Source: Dietzia timorensis (GTDB taxonomy: Bacteria > Actinomycetota > Actinomycetes > Mycobacteriales > Mycobacteriaceae). Taken from it: a DNA stretch of 6,906 nt. How positions within the stretch are numbered: position 1 is the first letter of the stretch; every line of letters starts with the position of its first letter. A model generated the notes under the pieces. The model was not told the DNA's origin, made no database searches, and was given only the letters and a program-made list of their open reading frames with translations. Where the stretch lies: assembly GCF_020742175.1 (NCBI RefSeq), contig NZ_DYXM01000179.1, positions 1-6,906 on the forward strand. Reading direction: 5' to 3'. Shown here piece after piece: positions 6,494-6,906 of the stretch. Made by a program: the position numbers and the translations under genes.

Positions 6494-6499
6494 GAGGAG
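6494..6499 (+). promoter_or_regulatory. Ribosome binding site of esrR
   Basis: GAGGAG, 6 bases before the TTG at 6506. An in-frame TAA at 6500-6502 rules out any longer start, and no other start codon occurs before the receiver core, so this site fixes the TTG as the start. Confidence 0.85.
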
Positions 6500-6505
6500 T
6501 AACCG

Positions 6506-6906
6506 TTGTCTGCGCCAGACGCTGCCGGTGAGTGCACTGTTTTCCTAGTCGACGACCACGCGGTATTCCGTGCGGGAGTCACCGCCGAGCTCGCCGATGA
6601 GGCAGGCCTACACGTCGCCGGTGGTGCGGGAACGGTGGCCGAGGCGGTCGAGTCGATCATCGAGACGCGGCCCGACGTCGTCCTCCTCGACGTGCATATG
6701 CCCGATGGCGGCGGCCCCGCGGTGCTCCGCCAGGTCGTCGAACAGCTCGGGGACGGCTCGCCGAAGTTCCTCGCTCTGTCGGTGTCCGACGCCGCCGAGG
6801 ACGTGATCTCGGTGATCCGCGGGGGAGCCCGCGGCTACGTGACCAAGACCATTTCCGGCCCCGAACTCGCCGAGGCCATCGGCCGCGTCGCCGAGGGGGA
6901 CGCCGT
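6506..6906 (+). CDS. esrR: EsrR-like NarL/LuxR-type response regulator, partial (3' end outside window)
   Basis: 133 codons are visible, starting at TTG. They make up a full receiver domain: acidic pair Asp16-Asp17 (FLVDDHAVFRAG), phosphoacceptor Asp62 (VVLLDVHMPDGGG), switch Ser92 (LALSVSD) and conserved Lys114 (GYVTKTISGPEL). All receiver active-site residues are present. The DDHxxxRxG start and GA(R)GYVxK motif are typical of NarL/FixJ regulators, so a LuxR-type HTH is expected beyond the edge; it is not seen here. The gene lies 64 bases after esrS on the same strand, making it the cognate regulator of that kinase. In C. glutamicum, EsrR controls envelope-stress genes. The TTG start makes it easy to miss with ATG-only gene finding. 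Confidence 0.9.
   Translation, partial: MSAPDAAGECTVFLVDDHAVFRAGVTAELADEAGLHVAGGAGTVAEAVESIIETRPDVVLLDVHMPDGGGPAVLRQVVEQLGDGSPKFLALSVSDAAEDVISVIRGGARGYVTKTISGPELAEAIGRVAEGDA

Noticed and set aside
5107..6660. Open minus-strand frame of about 517 codons antisense to esrS
   Set aside because: It lies opposite a kinase with all motifs intact. Its product is rich in Arg/Gly/His/Gln with no domain, as expected of a high-GC antisense shadow.

Overview
The window is high-GC DNA with strong G/C bias at third codon positions. Its gene content (a PspC-domain histidine kinase, a divergent PspC membrane protein, a secretory LIP-type lipase and a class I-type bacterial P450) points to an actinobacterium of the Corynebacteriales/Mycobacteriales group, such as a Dietzia, Gordonia or Rhodococcus relative. 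The genus cannot be fixed from the sequence alone. I see no rRNA, tRNA, CRISPR array, insertion sequence or phage gene.

Right half (about 3205-6906): an envelope-stress signalling locus. On the plus strand lie esrS, a histidine kinase with an N-terminal PspC domain, and esrR, a LuxR/NarL-type response regulator that starts at TTG and runs off the window. Divergent from them, across a 151-base gap, is esrI, a multi-pass membrane protein with its own PspC domain and a LiaF-like C-terminal region. This layout matches the EsrISR three-component system described in Corynebacterium glutamicum, in which EsrI inhibits EsrSR until the envelope is damaged. Two bases after esrI comes a small two-helix membrane protein gene, which is probably translationally coupled to it and could be an unrecognised accessory part.

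Left half (1-3076), all on the minus strand: a stand-alone HigA/VapI-type antitoxin-like regulator with no toxin gene beside it; two GC hairpins; an AT-rich promoter/operator patch; a cytochrome P450 that I infer is expressed from a leaderless mRNA; a secreted lipase 33 bases after it; and an open frame that begins right after the lipase stop and leaves the window at base 1. The last three probably form one operon for lipid or ester metabolism, with the small HTH protein as a candidate local regulator.

The most interesting items are the EsrISR locus with its coupled extra membrane protein, the nested inverted repeats lying on the P450 start, and the orphan antitoxin.
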